DNA from: JAGDMJ01 sp963809695
Lineage (GTDB): Bacteria > Bacteroidota > Ignavibacteria > UBA10030 > UBA6906
DNA length: 64,000 nucleotides
Assembly: GCA_963809695.1 (NCBI GenBank)
Contig: CAWEKI010000012.1
Span: forward strand, 124,001-188,000
Direction of reading: 5' to 3'
Shown here: in pieces, positions 50,033 to 59,021 of the stretch
How the letters are laid out: each line of letters begins with the position of its first letter
Position numbering within the stretch: the stretch's first letter is position 1
Made by a program: the position numbers and the translations under genes
The notes under the pieces: model-generated
Told to the model about the DNA's origin: nothing
Seen by the model: the letters and a program-made list of their open reading frames with translations, nothing else
Database searches by the model: none

Positions 50033-51190
50033 ATGATCTCTAATCCCTTTCTCGGCGTTGTTTTTCACTGGCTCGGAGGGTTGGCGGCGGGGAGCTTCTA
50101 TGTTCCGTACCGCGCGGTAAGAAAATGGGCATGGGAGGTGTATTGGTTGACCGGCGGCGTGTTTAGCTGGATCGTTGCTCCATGGATTCTGGCCTCTCTC
50201 AATACCAATGATCTCGTGGCCGTCCTTCGAGAGGCTCCACTGGATAGCCTCGCGTGGGCATATTTCTGGGGAGCGTTGTGGGGGCTCGGTGGACTCACAT
50301 TCGGGCTCTCCATGCGCTATCTCGGTCTCTCGCTCGGCATGGGTGTGACGTTGGGATACTGTGCAGTCTTCGGGACACTGATGCCGCCGATATTCCATGG
50401 AGAGTTTGCGGGCAAAGTGGTGGGCACGGAATCCGGCCAGGTGATTCTTGTTGGCGTTGCGATCTGCGTCCTGGGGATCGTCATCGCCGGTCTGGCGGGG
50501 AGGGGCAAGGAGAAAGAGATGACCGACGAGCAGAAGAAGGCGACGATCAAAGAATTTGACTTCGGCCGGGGGATTCTTGTGGCGACATTCTCTGGCATAT
50601 TGAGCGCCTGCATGGCATACGGCCTGGATGCGGCTGCCCCCGTGGCGCTCATTTCGGCAAGCCACGGAACCGCTCCGCTCTGGACCGGGCTTCCGAAGCT
50701 CTGTGTCGTTCTTCTGGGAGGGTTCACGTCGAATTTCATCTGGTGCGTGCTGCTCAACGTGAGGAATCGCACCGGGTACCAGTATTTTGGCCGCCGGCCT
50801 CGGAATGCATCACCCGTTCCGCGGCGTGGTGATCCTTCGGGAAGCGAAGATATATCGGGCATCGTTCCGGATGCCAGGGGAGCAGGGGCGGGTCGTGTGC
50901 CGATCCTCAGCAATTATTTTTTCTCTGCACTCGCCGGCGTTGTCTGGTATATGCAGTTCTTCTTCTACACGATGGGTGAGACACAGATGGGTAACTACAA
51001 GTTCTCCAGTTGGACGATCCACATGGCCAGCATCATCATTTTCAGCTCGCTCTGGGGTATTGCGCTGAAGGAGTGGAAAGGGAGCAGCCGGACGACGAAA
51101 GGGAAGCTGGCACTTGGGCTCGCAACGCTGGTTTTCTCGACTATAGTAGTAGGGTATGGCAACTATCTGGCTGTGGCTGCAAGCCCGTGA
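50033..51190 (+). CDS. L-rhamnose:proton symporter (RhaT-like) with a loop insertion
   Basis: A 385-residue ten-helix permease. NPFLGVVFHWLGGLAAGSFY and PYRAVRKWAWEVYWLTGG match RhaT, as do LGLSLGMGVTLGYCAVFGTL and WYMQFFFYTMGETQMG. E. coli RhaT has 344 residues; the excess of about 40 lies at 256-288, in the hydrophilic loop between helices, with an odd Arg/Gly/Pro-rich sequence (RRPRNASPVPRRGDPSGSED). It lies divergent from the sugar isomerase gene, so the transported sugar could be L-arabinose or rhamnose. No rhamnose catabolic genes are in the window. Confidence 0.85.
   Translation: MISNPFLGVVFHWLGGLAAGSFYVPYRAVRKWAWEVYWLTGGVFSWIVAPWILASLNTNDLVAVLREAPLDSLAWAYFWGALWGLGGLTFGLSMRYLGLSLGMGVTLGYCAVFGTLMPPIFHGEFAGKVVGTESGQVILVGVAICVLGIVIAGLAGRGKEKEMTDEQKKATIKEFDFGRGILVATFSGILSACMAYGLDAAAPVALISASHGTAPLWTGLPKLCVVLLGGFTSNFIWCVLLNVRNRTGYQYFGRRPRNASPVPRRGDPSGSEDISGIVPDARGAGAGRVPILSNYFFSALAGVVWYMQFFFYTMGETQMGNYKFSSWTIHMASIIIFSSLWGIALKEWKGSSRTTKGKLALGLATLVFSTIVVGYGNYLAVAASP
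50800..50895. repeat. Hairpin-rich insert in the RhaT-like coding region
   Basis: The inserted stretch holds several short inverted repeats: ATCACC/GGTGAT (50809-50814 with 50828-50833), CTTC/GAAG (50835-50844) and GGCATC/GATGCC (50858-50863 with 50870-50875). It is open in all or most forward frames and encodes residues foreign to the transporter family, consistent with a small palindromic element inserted in frame. Confidence 0.55.
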
Positions 51191-51264
51191 TTGCCGCTTT
51201 GTTGACTTTCTCCCGCGATATTGCCACATTCGGGCATCGGGCGTGCCGCCTGAAAGGAGGCAAT

Positions 51265-51891
51265 ATGAACAAGTACGTAGTTGCCTTTCTGCTTGCCGGG
51301 CTCGTCGGGTGCAGTGCACCGTACGAAAACAGCCACGACATAGAGCCGCCGGAACTCATTAGCTATGTTCCACTTCCGCCGTTTCAGGTTCTCCCTGCGA
51401 ATCGGGCCTTGAGGCTCAAGGTTCTGTTATGTGTCAGAGAGGATGGAACTGTCGAACATGCCAGGCTCGTTCATTCCAGCGGAGACCTGCTCTGGGATTC
51501 CCTCGCGGAGCGATCGATCATGCAATGGCGCTATGCGCCTCCCATGCTCAATGGCGTACCGACCGCCGTCTGGGTGAACCAGCGGGTGGTGGTGCAGTTC
51601 GATGATCCGATCCTGATGTCCCTGTCGCAATTGTCCACACCCATCAAATCGCAGGCCGACTCGCTCTATTCCCTATTGGAGCATGGAACCGATTTCGAGG
51701 TTCTGCTACGAGATTTTGCGGGGAGCCCCCCGCATCAGCACGGTGGTTTTCTTGGAACCGTCGATATCCGGACCTTTTCGCCGCGCGTGAGAGAAGCGCT
51801 AAAGCCATTGCATGAGGGAGATTTCACCCATCCGCTCCACATAGGTGACAACTACATCATCTATAAGAGACTCAAAAGGGTAGTGTCATAG
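51265..51891 (+). CDS. Lipoprotein fusing a TonB C-terminal-like domain and a parvulin-like domain
   Basis: Starting at ATG 51265 (AAAGGAGG, five bases) gives 208 residues with a lipobox LVGC at about 16. Residues 45-115 (LRLKVLLCVREDGTVEHARL, SSGDLLWDSLAERSIMQWRY) match the TonB C-terminal beta-alpha-beta fold found in TonB-family energy transducers. Residues 130-205 (LYSLLEHGTDFEVLLRDFAG, HQHGGFLGTVDIR, PLHIGDNYIIYKRLK) match a parvulin-type prolyl isomerase domain, with the GGxLG core intact. I know no common protein with this order. As a lipoprotein it lacks the inner-membrane anchor of true TonB, so it probably does not transmit energy. Confidence 0.75.
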   Translation: MNKYVVAFLLAGLVGCSAPYENSHDIEPPELISYVPLPPFQVLPANRALRLKVLLCVREDGTVEHARLVHSSGDLLWDSLAERSIMQWRYAPPMLNGVPTAVWVNQRVVVQFDDPILMSLSQLSTPIKSQADSLYSLLEHGTDFEVLLRDFAGSPPHQHGGFLGTVDIRTFSPRVREALKPLHEGDFTHPLHIGDNYIIYKRLKRVVS

Positions 51892-51974
51892 TCCATTTCC
51901 TGTTGTATCACACCGGACAACCCCGACCTGAACAGCTTGCTATCCACTCGACTCAACCGTTACGGAGGAAGAAC

Positions 51975-53441
51975 ATGCGCTCTGTTTCCCACCGATCGAC
52001 TGCCTCATTCATCGTGCTCCTCCCGTTGTCATTGTTCTTCGCTGCATCAACAGGTTTTTCGCAGGGCACGCTGAAAGCCCAGATACCGCAATGGGGAACA
52101 GCCGAGCTGTACGTCACTGCAAAGGGAACGGACGAACGGTTGGCAAAGAAAGGACCGCTGACATCCACGCCGGTCGAACAACCGGATGAACATGTGCCCA
52201 CAATTATTCTCGACAGAGACAAGACATTCCAGACCATCGTCGGGATTGGCGGAGCCCTGACGGACGCGTCGGCTGAAACGTTCTACAAACTCCCCGTGGA
52301 GAAACAGCAGGAGATTCTGACCGCTTTCTTTGACGAGGAAAAAGGAAATGGGTTCTCGCTTGGCAGGACCAACATCCATAGCTGCGATTTTTCGAGTTCA
52401 AGCTATACCTACGCAGAGGTGCCGGGGGATAGCGCGCTCAAGAACTTCACGATTCAACATGACATGAAATACAAAATCCCGTTCATCAAAGCTGCCATGG
52501 CCAGGGCAGGGAAAGAGTTCAACCTGTATGCCTCACCGTGGAGCCCTCCGGCATGGATGAAGACGAACAATGACATGCTGCACGGCGGCAAATTGCGGCC
52601 GGAATACAACCGGACATGGGCGAACTACTTCGTGCGGTTCGTGCAGGAGTTCGAAAAAGCAGGTTTGCCAATCTGGGGACTGACTGTCCAAAATGAACCG
52701 ATGGCCGTTCAGCCCTGGGAGTCATGCATTTTCACTGCTGCGGAAGAACGAGACTTCGTCAAGCAGTTTCTCGGGCCGGCGTTGGAACAGGCAGGGCTGT
52801 CCCGCATAAAGCTCATGATCTGGGATCACAATCGGGGCATCATGTACCAGCGTGCAAAAGTAGTGTATGACGATCCTCTCGCTGCCCGGTTCGTCTGGGG
52901 AACAGGATTCCACTGGTACGTTGGGGATCACTTTGACAACGTCCGGCTCGTGCATGATGCCTGGCCGGACAAGGGGCTCCTGTTCACCGAAGGAACAGAA
53001 GCAAACTTCAACGCCGACAGTCTCCACGAGTGGAAATGGGGCGAGATGTTCGGCCGGTCGATGGTGAACGATTTCAACAACGGAGCTTCCGGTTGGACAG
53101 TCTGGAACGTCATTTTGGATGAAACCGGGGGGCCAAACCATGTGGGAAATCTCTGCATGGCCCCCATCATCTGCGATACGAAGACCGGCAACCTCACGTA
53201 CATGAACTCCTTCTACTATCTTGGCCAATTTTCGAAATTCATCCGCCCCGGCGCGAAGAGAATCATCTGCTCTTCCAACAGCGACGATCTGCAGGCGACA
53301 GCTGCTATCAACCCGGATGGAAAGATCGCGGTTGTGGTGCTGAATCAATCGGAGACCAATATCGATTTCCTCACCTGGATTGAGAACCGGTCATTCAAAA
53401 CCACCAGTCCGGCGCATTCCATCATCACCCTCGTTTTATGA
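51975..53441 (+). CDS. Exported GH30 family glycosidase
   Basis: Starting at ATG 51975 (GGAGGAAG) gives 488 residues with a signal peptide (IVLLPLSLFFAASTGFSQ). Family signatures: VGIGGALTDASAETFYKLPV, SLGRTNIHSCDFSSSSYTYA, YASPWSPPAWMKTN, the acid/base glutamate in LTVQNEPMAVQPWESC and the nucleophile in LLFTEGTEANF. The C-terminal beta domain ends at HSIITLVL. GH30 members hydrolyse beta-glucosyl, beta-xylosyl or beta-1,6-glucan links. It overlaps the next gene by four bases (ATGA) if that starts at its first ATG. Confidence 0.93.
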   Translation: MRSVSHRSTASFIVLLPLSLFFAASTGFSQGTLKAQIPQWGTAELYVTAKGTDERLAKKGPLTSTPVEQPDEHVPTIILDRDKTFQTIVGIGGALTDASAETFYKLPVEKQQEILTAFFDEEKGNGFSLGRTNIHSCDFSSSSYTYAEVPGDSALKNFTIQHDMKYKIPFIKAAMARAGKEFNLYASPWSPPAWMKTNNDMLHGGKLRPEYNRTWANYFVRFVQEFEKAGLPIWGLTVQNEPMAVQPWESCIFTAAEERDFVKQFLGPALEQAGLSRIKLMIWDHNRGIMYQRAKVVYDDPLAARFVWGTGFHWYVGDHFDNVRLVHDAWPDKGLLFTEGTEANFNADSLHEWKWGEMFGRSMVNDFNNGASGWTVWNVILDETGGPNHVGNLCMAPIICDTKTGNLTYMNSFYYLGQFSKFIRPGAKRIICSSNSDDLQATAAINPDGKIAVVVLNQSETNIDFLTWIENRSFKTTSPAHSIITLVL

Positions 53442-54952
53442 CATGCTCTCATACGCTCTTCGAAAGGACGACCGTGAGACCACTCCTCCTACTCTGCGGT
53501 ATTCTGACGGCGGGTATGACGATGACCGCCGGTGAGCTGAACGGATTTGAGGGAAGGACAGATGTCGGGCGGGTCATGCTGGCGGGGTCCGTGCAGTATG
53601 ACTCAGCACGGCAAACGTACAGTATCACCGGCAGCGGAGAGAACATGTGGGGGAACAAGGACGCATTTTTCTTTTTTTGGCGTCAGGTCAATGGAGATGT
53701 GACGCTGAGGACGTGTATTGCGTGGGAAGGAAAAGGAAAGAATCCGCACAGAAAGGCCGGATGGATGATCCGCGCCGGGCTCGAGCCGGATGCTCCCTAC
53801 GTGGACGCTGTGCTGCACGGGGACGGATTGGTCTCCTTGCAGTTTCGAAAGACGAGAGGAGACGTGACGAACGAGATTCAGTCTTCTCTCCGTGGGCCCG
53901 CAACTCTCGTGTTGGAACGGCATGGCGACCAGGCGTCTGCTGCTCTGCTTGGCAGCGATGGCCTCGAACACCCCATCGGCACCATCACCGTTGAACTGCA
54001 GGGAAATCTGTACGCCGGACTGGCCGTTTGTTCACACGACTCCACGGTCCCTGAAACTGCACTCTTCTCCGATATCAGGTTTGATCAGGCAGGGCCTATC
54101 CCCGACGACAAACGCCTCGTTGAAAGCACGCTCGAGGTTCTTGACGTCACGTCGGGTGTTCGGACGATTGTGCGCCGGGCAAAGGAACATTTCGAGGCGC
54201 CAAACTGGAGCCGTGACGGCAAGAAGTTCTTCTACAACAGCGGGGGGAAACTCTTCACGCTTCCCGTGAGCGGCGGAACACCGTCACCGCTTTCAACAGG
54301 TTTTGCCGACAAGTGCAACAATGACCATGGATTATCCCCCGACGGCAACGAGTTGGTGATCAGCCATCACGGGAAGGATGGTAAGTCATTGATCTACATC
54401 CTTCCGAGTCCAGGAGGAGAGCCTCGGCAGGTTACTCCCCTCGGGCCCTCATACTGGCATGGTTGGTCTCCTGACGGGAAGACGCTTGCGTACTGCGCCG
54501 AGCGAAACGGCGAATTCGACGTCTACACGATTCCGGTTGAAGGAGGGGAGGAAAAACGGCTCACGCAAACGCCCGGGCTTGATGACGGCCCTGAATATTC
54601 TCCCGACGGCAAGTATATCTATTTCAACTCCGTCAGGACCGGACAGATGAAGATCTGGCGGATGAATGCGGATGGTTCAGAGCAGAGGCAATTCACACCG
54701 AACGATAATTGTGGAGATTGGTTCGCACATCCTTCGCCGGATGGGAAATGGATCGTCTTCATATCGTATGACAAGAGTGTTGAGGGGCACCCCGCAAACA
54801 AGGATGTGGTGTTAAAGACCATGCCTGCAACGGGGGGCGAACCGAAGATTGTTGCTACGCTCTTCGGCGGACAGGGGACGATCAATGTGCCCTCGTGGTC
54901 GCCGGACAGCCGCAAGATTGCGTTCGTAAGTTACAGACGCGTAGCGCCCTGA
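53438..54952 (+). CDS. Exported TolB-like WD40/PD40 propeller protein
   Basis: A 504-residue protein. An N-terminal beta-sandwich (about 35-200, GEKQNMWGNKDAF-like region with WRQVNGDVTLRTCIAWEGK) resembles DUF1349/LamG-type sugar-binding domains. Six PD40 blades follow (NWSRDGKKFFYNSGGKLFTL, HGWSPDGKTLAYCAERNGEF, EYSPDGKYIYFNSVRTGQMK). The ATG at 53438 overlaps the GH30 stop; a GTG at 53474 preceded by AAAGGA gives a cleaner signal peptide (MRPLLLLCGILTAGMTMTAG) and may be the true start. Probably a glycan-recognition partner of the GH30 enzyme at the cell surface or periplasm. Confidence 0.8.
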   Translation: MTCSHTLFERTTVRPLLLLCGILTAGMTMTAGELNGFEGRTDVGRVMLAGSVQYDSARQTYSITGSGENMWGNKDAFFFFWRQVNGDVTLRTCIAWEGKGKNPHRKAGWMIRAGLEPDAPYVDAVLHGDGLVSLQFRKTRGDVTNEIQSSLRGPATLVLERHGDQASAALLGSDGLEHPIGTITVELQGNLYAGLAVCSHDSTVPETALFSDIRFDQAGPIPDDKRLVESTLEVLDVTSGVRTIVRRAKEHFEAPNWSRDGKKFFYNSGGKLFTLPVSGGTPSPLSTGFADKCNNDHGLSPDGNELVISHHGKDGKSLIYILPSPGGEPRQVTPLGPSYWHGWSPDGKTLAYCAERNGEFDVYTIPVEGGEEKRLTQTPGLDDGPEYSPDGKYIYFNSVRTGQMKIWRMNADGSEQRQFTPNDNCGDWFAHPSPDGKWIVFISYDKSVEGHPANKDVVLKTMPATGGEPKIVATLFGGQGTINVPSWSPDSRKIAFVSYRRVAP

Positions 54953-54954
54953 GG

Positions 54955-55165
54955 TCTTTCGAGTCTGCAAGTTTCTTGCCGTTCCCGTCAAGAATTGCGT
55001 AGAAGGGAAGCCCCGATTTCTCTCCTCCCGGGTTTTCCATGGTTTGCTTTTTCTCGCCCCTCTCCAACAGGTCGAGGTGGGTCACCACGTAGTTTTTGCC
55101 GATCAGTGTCTTGACCTCAGGATCTGTCAGAACATTCTTCTTCGGGAATCGAATGAATCGGGCAT
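54955..55165 (-). pseudogene. Thioredoxin-like protein fragment
   Basis: A minus-strand frame reads FPKKNVLTDPEVKTLIGKNY, then VVTHLDLLERGEKKQTMENP and GLPFYAILDGNGKKLADSK. This is the middle of a thioredoxin-fold protein (loop before cis-proline in GLPFYAILD, then the strand with a GNGK turn), but the CXXC helix region upstream and the C-terminal helix are absent. No start or ribosome-binding site precedes it. It is therefore a remnant left between two operons, next to the 3' end of the TolB-like gene. Confidence 0.6.
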
Positions 55166-55460
55166 GAGTCTACCCCCTGTAAGGTCGAGGACACCTCTTC
55201 GCCACGCTGATCCCGGGGGTTGCGTCGGCTTGATTCTCTGAAATAGAGAACGTACCTTGAAATGCAGTTTGAGTTCATTGCCTCAAAACGACTTGCGGGA
55301 TTCTGCATTCCTTCCCGTCTTGCTCCTTCCGAATCAGCAAGAATATTGTTGCCCAAGGGCTATTCTCAGCTTGTGCCGGAGAAGGAAGACACACGGAAGA
55401 CCCGCTTGAAGCATTCAACGCAGAGCGTCATACCAACAGAATCATTCAGGGAGCCGATGT
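55166..55460. other. Intergenic region before the sugar symporter
   Basis: Nothing recognised apart from GGGAG at 55449-55453 serving the symporter start. The proximal part probably holds decayed sequence upstream of the thioredoxin-like fragment. Confidence 0.4.
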
Positions 55461-57224
55461 ATGGAATCAATGGACTGGTGGATTATCGCTTTGTATTTCA
55501 GCGGATTGCTGGGATTGGCGTGGTGGGTGATCAAGAGGGGAAAGAAAACGGCAGACGATTACTTTCTCGCCGGACGGAATCTGGGGTGGTTTGTGGTGGG
55601 GGCCTCCATTTTCGCTTCGAATATTGGGTCGGAGCACCTGGTAGGGCTTGCAGGCGCAGGTGCTACGAGCGGCGTGGCGCTTGCACACTACGAGCTGCAT
55701 GCGTGGTGTCTGCTTGTGCTGGGCTGGGTGCTGGTGCCATTTTACATGCGGTCAAAAGTCTTCACGATGCCGGAGTTCTTGGAGCGGCGGTTCTCTCCGA
55801 CGGCACGCTGGCTCCTGTCCTTGATTTCTCTGGTGGCGTACATTCTGACGAAGATGGCTGTCGGAATTTTCGCCGGTGGCGTCGTCTTTGGAACGCTCTT
55901 ACCGGAGATGCAGCTGCAGATCGGCTCGGTCGTGCTGGACAGCTTCTGGATCGGTTCCGTCCTGGTTGTTGTGCTCACGGGACTGTACACCGTTCTCGGC
56001 GGTATGCGTGCGGTTGCGTACACTGAGGCGCTGCAAACGATTATCCTGATCTTCGGTTCACTGTTGTTGACTTTCTTCGGCCTGGCAAAGCTCGGCGGAT
56101 GGTCCGAGCTCCGTGCTGTGCTGGATCCCGATCTGTTCAATCTCTGGAAGCCACTGATTCCTGCCGGAATGGAAGGAACCTGGGCTCCCGTGCGTGAGAC
56201 CGGCAGGCTCGCATGGTACTTCAACGGTAACTATCCCTGGCTGGGTATGCTCTTCTGTGCGCCCATCGTCGGACTCTGGTACTGGTGCACGGACCAGTAC
56301 ATCGTACAGCGGGCCCTCGGTGCACCGAATGAGACTCAAGCCCGGAGGGGAACCATCTTCGCGTCATTTCTGAAACTCCTCCCGGTTTTTATCTTCATCA
56401 TCCCGGGAATGATCTGGCTTGCACTCGCAAAAACCGGAAAGGTCCCGGAATTTTCGTCGATGATCCAGGCCAACGGCCAGCCCGTGCGTGAGTATGCTCA
56501 GGCGTCCTTCGCACTCATGGTCAAATATGTAATGCCCGTGGGGTTGCGAGGTCTGGTGGTGGCAGGTCTGCTTGCCGCCTTGATGAGCTCGCTTGCTGGC
56601 GCGTTTAATGCAAGCTCAACGCTCTTTACCATCGACTTCTACAAGAAATTCCGTCCCCGCGCCACGCAGGAGCAGCTGGTCTGGATCGGCCGGGTCGCGA
56701 CGACCGTGATGGTGCTCATTGGACTGTTCTGGATTCCGGTCATCCGGGGAGGGAAAGGGCTGTATGACTACCTCCAGGGCGTCCAGGGATATCTCGCACC
56801 CCCCATTTTCACCGTCTTCTTTTTCGGTGTATTTATGAAGCGGCTGAACGCAAAGGGCTGTCTTGCGGCACTCATTGTGGGGTTCCTGCTAGGGGTCTTC
56901 CGGCTTGCCGTGGACACGCCCGTTACTCTCCACATGGTCGGGTTCGAGAATGGCTACGGAGAAGGATCTTTCCTCTGGATCGTGAACAATATCTACTTCC
57001 AGTACTATTCTCTCCTGATCTTCCTGATTTCGGTGGTGGTCATGATTGGTGTCAGCTATGCCACCGAGAAACCGGATGAAGAGAAAATCCGCGATCTCAC
57101 ATTCGGGACGATGACCGAAGAACACCGGATCGAGTCCAGACGGAGCTGGACCAAGTGGGATGTCATCAACTCGTTCGTTGTGCTCGGATTGATCTTGATC
57201 GCGTATTTGTATTTCGCTGGATAG
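55461..57224 (+). CDS. Sodium:solute symporter, sugar type (SSS/SGLT-like)
   Basis: A 587-residue inner-membrane transporter with about 14 helices. DYFLAGRNLGWFVVGASIFA, NIGSEHLVGLAGAGATSGVA, WYWCTDQYIVQRALGAPNE and LVVAGLLAALMSSLAGAFNA are the SSS signatures of the sodium/galactose branch. It should import a monosaccharide with Na+. AraB and AraD follow on the same strand, so L-arabinose is the best guess. The ATG follows GGGAG. Confidence 0.93.
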   Translation: MESMDWWIIALYFSGLLGLAWWVIKRGKKTADDYFLAGRNLGWFVVGASIFASNIGSEHLVGLAGAGATSGVALAHYELHAWCLLVLGWVLVPFYMRSKVFTMPEFLERRFSPTARWLLSLISLVAYILTKMAVGIFAGGVVFGTLLPEMQLQIGSVVLDSFWIGSVLVVVLTGLYTVLGGMRAVAYTEALQTIILIFGSLLLTFFGLAKLGGWSELRAVLDPDLFNLWKPLIPAGMEGTWAPVRETGRLAWYFNGNYPWLGMLFCAPIVGLWYWCTDQYIVQRALGAPNETQARRGTIFASFLKLLPVFIFIIPGMIWLALAKTGKVPEFSSMIQANGQPVREYAQASFALMVKYVMPVGLRGLVVAGLLAALMSSLAGAFNASSTLFTIDFYKKFRPRATQEQLVWIGRVATTVMVLIGLFWIPVIRGGKGLYDYLQGVQGYLAPPIFTVFFFGVFMKRLNAKGCLAALIVGFLLGVFRLAVDTPVTLHMVGFENGYGEGSFLWIVNNIYFQYYSLLIFLISVVVMIGVSYATEKPDEEKIRDLTFGTMTEEHRIESRRSWTKWDVINSFVVLGLILIAYLYFAG

Positions 57225-57335
57225 AGGTTAGAGTGACCGGTTATTGTGTACCGTCACTGTCCTGACGTCGCAGATTTCTGCACCGTGCGACCCCGAAGGC
57301 GCTCCATCGACTATCATTTATCAGGGCCTCCTCTC

Positions 57336-59021
57336 ATGAAACCGCGCTATGCTCTCGGCCTGGATTACGGCACCAATTCGGTGCGTGCGCTCATTGTCGA
57401 TGTGAAGAATGGCAAGGAAGTTGGCACCGCCGTGTGGGACTATGCGCACGGCGAACACGGGGTGATCCTCTCCCGTGATCCCAACCTGGCCCGCCAGCAC
57501 CCTGCGGATTACGTGCAGGGGGCTGAGGTGAGCATCAGAAAGGCGATCACGCAAGCGCGGCGGTCAATCCGTGGCTTTACGCCCGGGCAGATCATCGGCA
57601 TCGGCGTGGATACCACGGGGAGTACGCCGATGCCCGTGGACAGGGAAGGAACGCCGCTGGCTTTCCGGAAGAAATTCGGAACGAACCCCGCTGCGATGGC
57701 ATGGCTTTGGAAGGATCACACGGGCGTCGCCGAAGCGGAGGAGATTACCGCGCTTGCCCGGAATATCCGCCCGCAGTATGTGGCGCGATGCGGTGGCGTC
57801 TATTCAAGCGAATGGTTCTTCAGCAAAGTCCTTCACTGTAAGCGAACGGCACCCGAGGTCTTTCATGCGGCTTACCTTTGGGTTGAGATTGCCGATTGGA
57901 TCCCCGCCATGCTTACCGGGACGGGGCATCCCGATCAACTGGTTGTTGGTGTCTGTGCCGCCGGGCACAAGGCAATGTACAGTGCCGATTGGAACGGATA
58001 TCCCGACGCGGAGTTCCTGAGCACCCTGGATCCTGCGCTGGGCGAGTTGCGGGCACGGCTCCGCACGACGGCCGCAACAAGCGACCGCGCTGTTGGGGGG
58101 CTGACGGAAGCGTGGGCAAAAAAGACCGGCCTGCGGCCAGGGATCCCTGTGGCTGTCGGTGCATTTGACGCTCATTTGGGTGCTGTGGGGTCGGGCGTGG
58201 GTCCGGGAACGTTGGTCAAGATTATCGGGACCAGTACCTGCGACGTCACCGTCTCCCCGGGAGACAGACCCCCTGCTGACATTGCCGGACTCTGTGGGAT
58301 TGTCAACGGCAGCGTCCTTCCCGGCTACTACGGGTTTGAGGCGGGACAATCTGCGGTGGGAGATATTTTCAACTGGTTCGTGAGCTACATCAGGCCGAAC
58401 GGCAAAGCCGGAACACATGAGGCATTGGCCGCCGAGGCAATGCGAATCAGGCCGGGAGAGTCCGGTCTCCTGGCGCTCGACTGGAACAACGGTAACCGGA
58501 CAATCCTCGTCGATCAGCGACTTACCGGTTTGCTGATTGGTCAAACGCTATACACAACGCCATCGGAGATCTACCGGGCCCTCATCGAGGCAACGGCGTT
58601 CGGGGCACTCACCATCATCAACAGGTTCGAAGAGAGTGGCGTGCCTGTATCGCAGGTGGTAAATTGTGGCGGGATCGCGGAGAAGAGCCCACTGACCATG
58701 CAGATCTATGCCGATGTGACAGGCCGGCCTATGATGGTCAGCCGGTCAGGACAGACGTGCGCGTTAGGAGCAGCCATTGCCGGTGCAGTCGTTGCAGGAA
58801 CCGGGGAAGGAGGGTATGAGAACTTTGTGGAGGCGCAACGGAAGATGACCGGTCTGAAATCGCGCGTGTACACACCCGATCCGGATGCGCATGCCGTCTA
58901 CAAGGAGCTCTACGAAGTGTACCGTACCCTTCATGACGCTTTCGGGACCAGGCAATGGCAAGGGAACCTGGCCCATGTCATGAAGAACCTTCTCGAGATA
59001 AGGAATCGAGTGAGGAAGTAG
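57336..59021 (+). CDS. araB: Ribulokinase
   Basis: Starting at ATG 57336 gives 561 residues of the FGGY sugar-kinase family. The phosphate-1 motif ALGLDYGTNSVRALIVDV, the DTTGSTPMPVD loop, DAHLGAVGSGV and the adenosine motif QVVNCGGIAEKSPLTMQIYA are all present. Length and the QAxRS-type N-terminal region fit AraB, which phosphorylates L-ribulose (and some other ketopentoses) with ATP. A longer frame upstream from 57246 lacks family similarity. The AraD gene starts directly at its stop codon. Confidence 0.93.
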   Translation: MKPRYALGLDYGTNSVRALIVDVKNGKEVGTAVWDYAHGEHGVILSRDPNLARQHPADYVQGAEVSIRKAITQARRSIRGFTPGQIIGIGVDTTGSTPMPVDREGTPLAFRKKFGTNPAAMAWLWKDHTGVAEAEEITALARNIRPQYVARCGGVYSSEWFFSKVLHCKRTAPEVFHAAYLWVEIADWIPAMLTGTGHPDQLVVGVCAAGHKAMYSADWNGYPDAEFLSTLDPALGELRARLRTTAATSDRAVGGLTEAWAKKTGLRPGIPVAVGAFDAHLGAVGSGVGPGTLVKIIGTSTCDVTVSPGDRPPADIAGLCGIVNGSVLPGYYGFEAGQSAVGDIFNWFVSYIRPNGKAGTHEALAAEAMRIRPGESGLLALDWNNGNRTILVDQRLTGLLIGQTLYTTPSEIYRALIEATAFGALTIINRFEESGVPVSQVVNCGGIAEKSPLTMQIYADVTGRPMMVSRSGQTCALGAAIAGAVVAGTGEGGYENFVEAQRKMTGLKSRVYTPDPDAHAVYKELYEVYRTLHDAFGTRQWQGNLAHVMKNLLEIRNRVRK

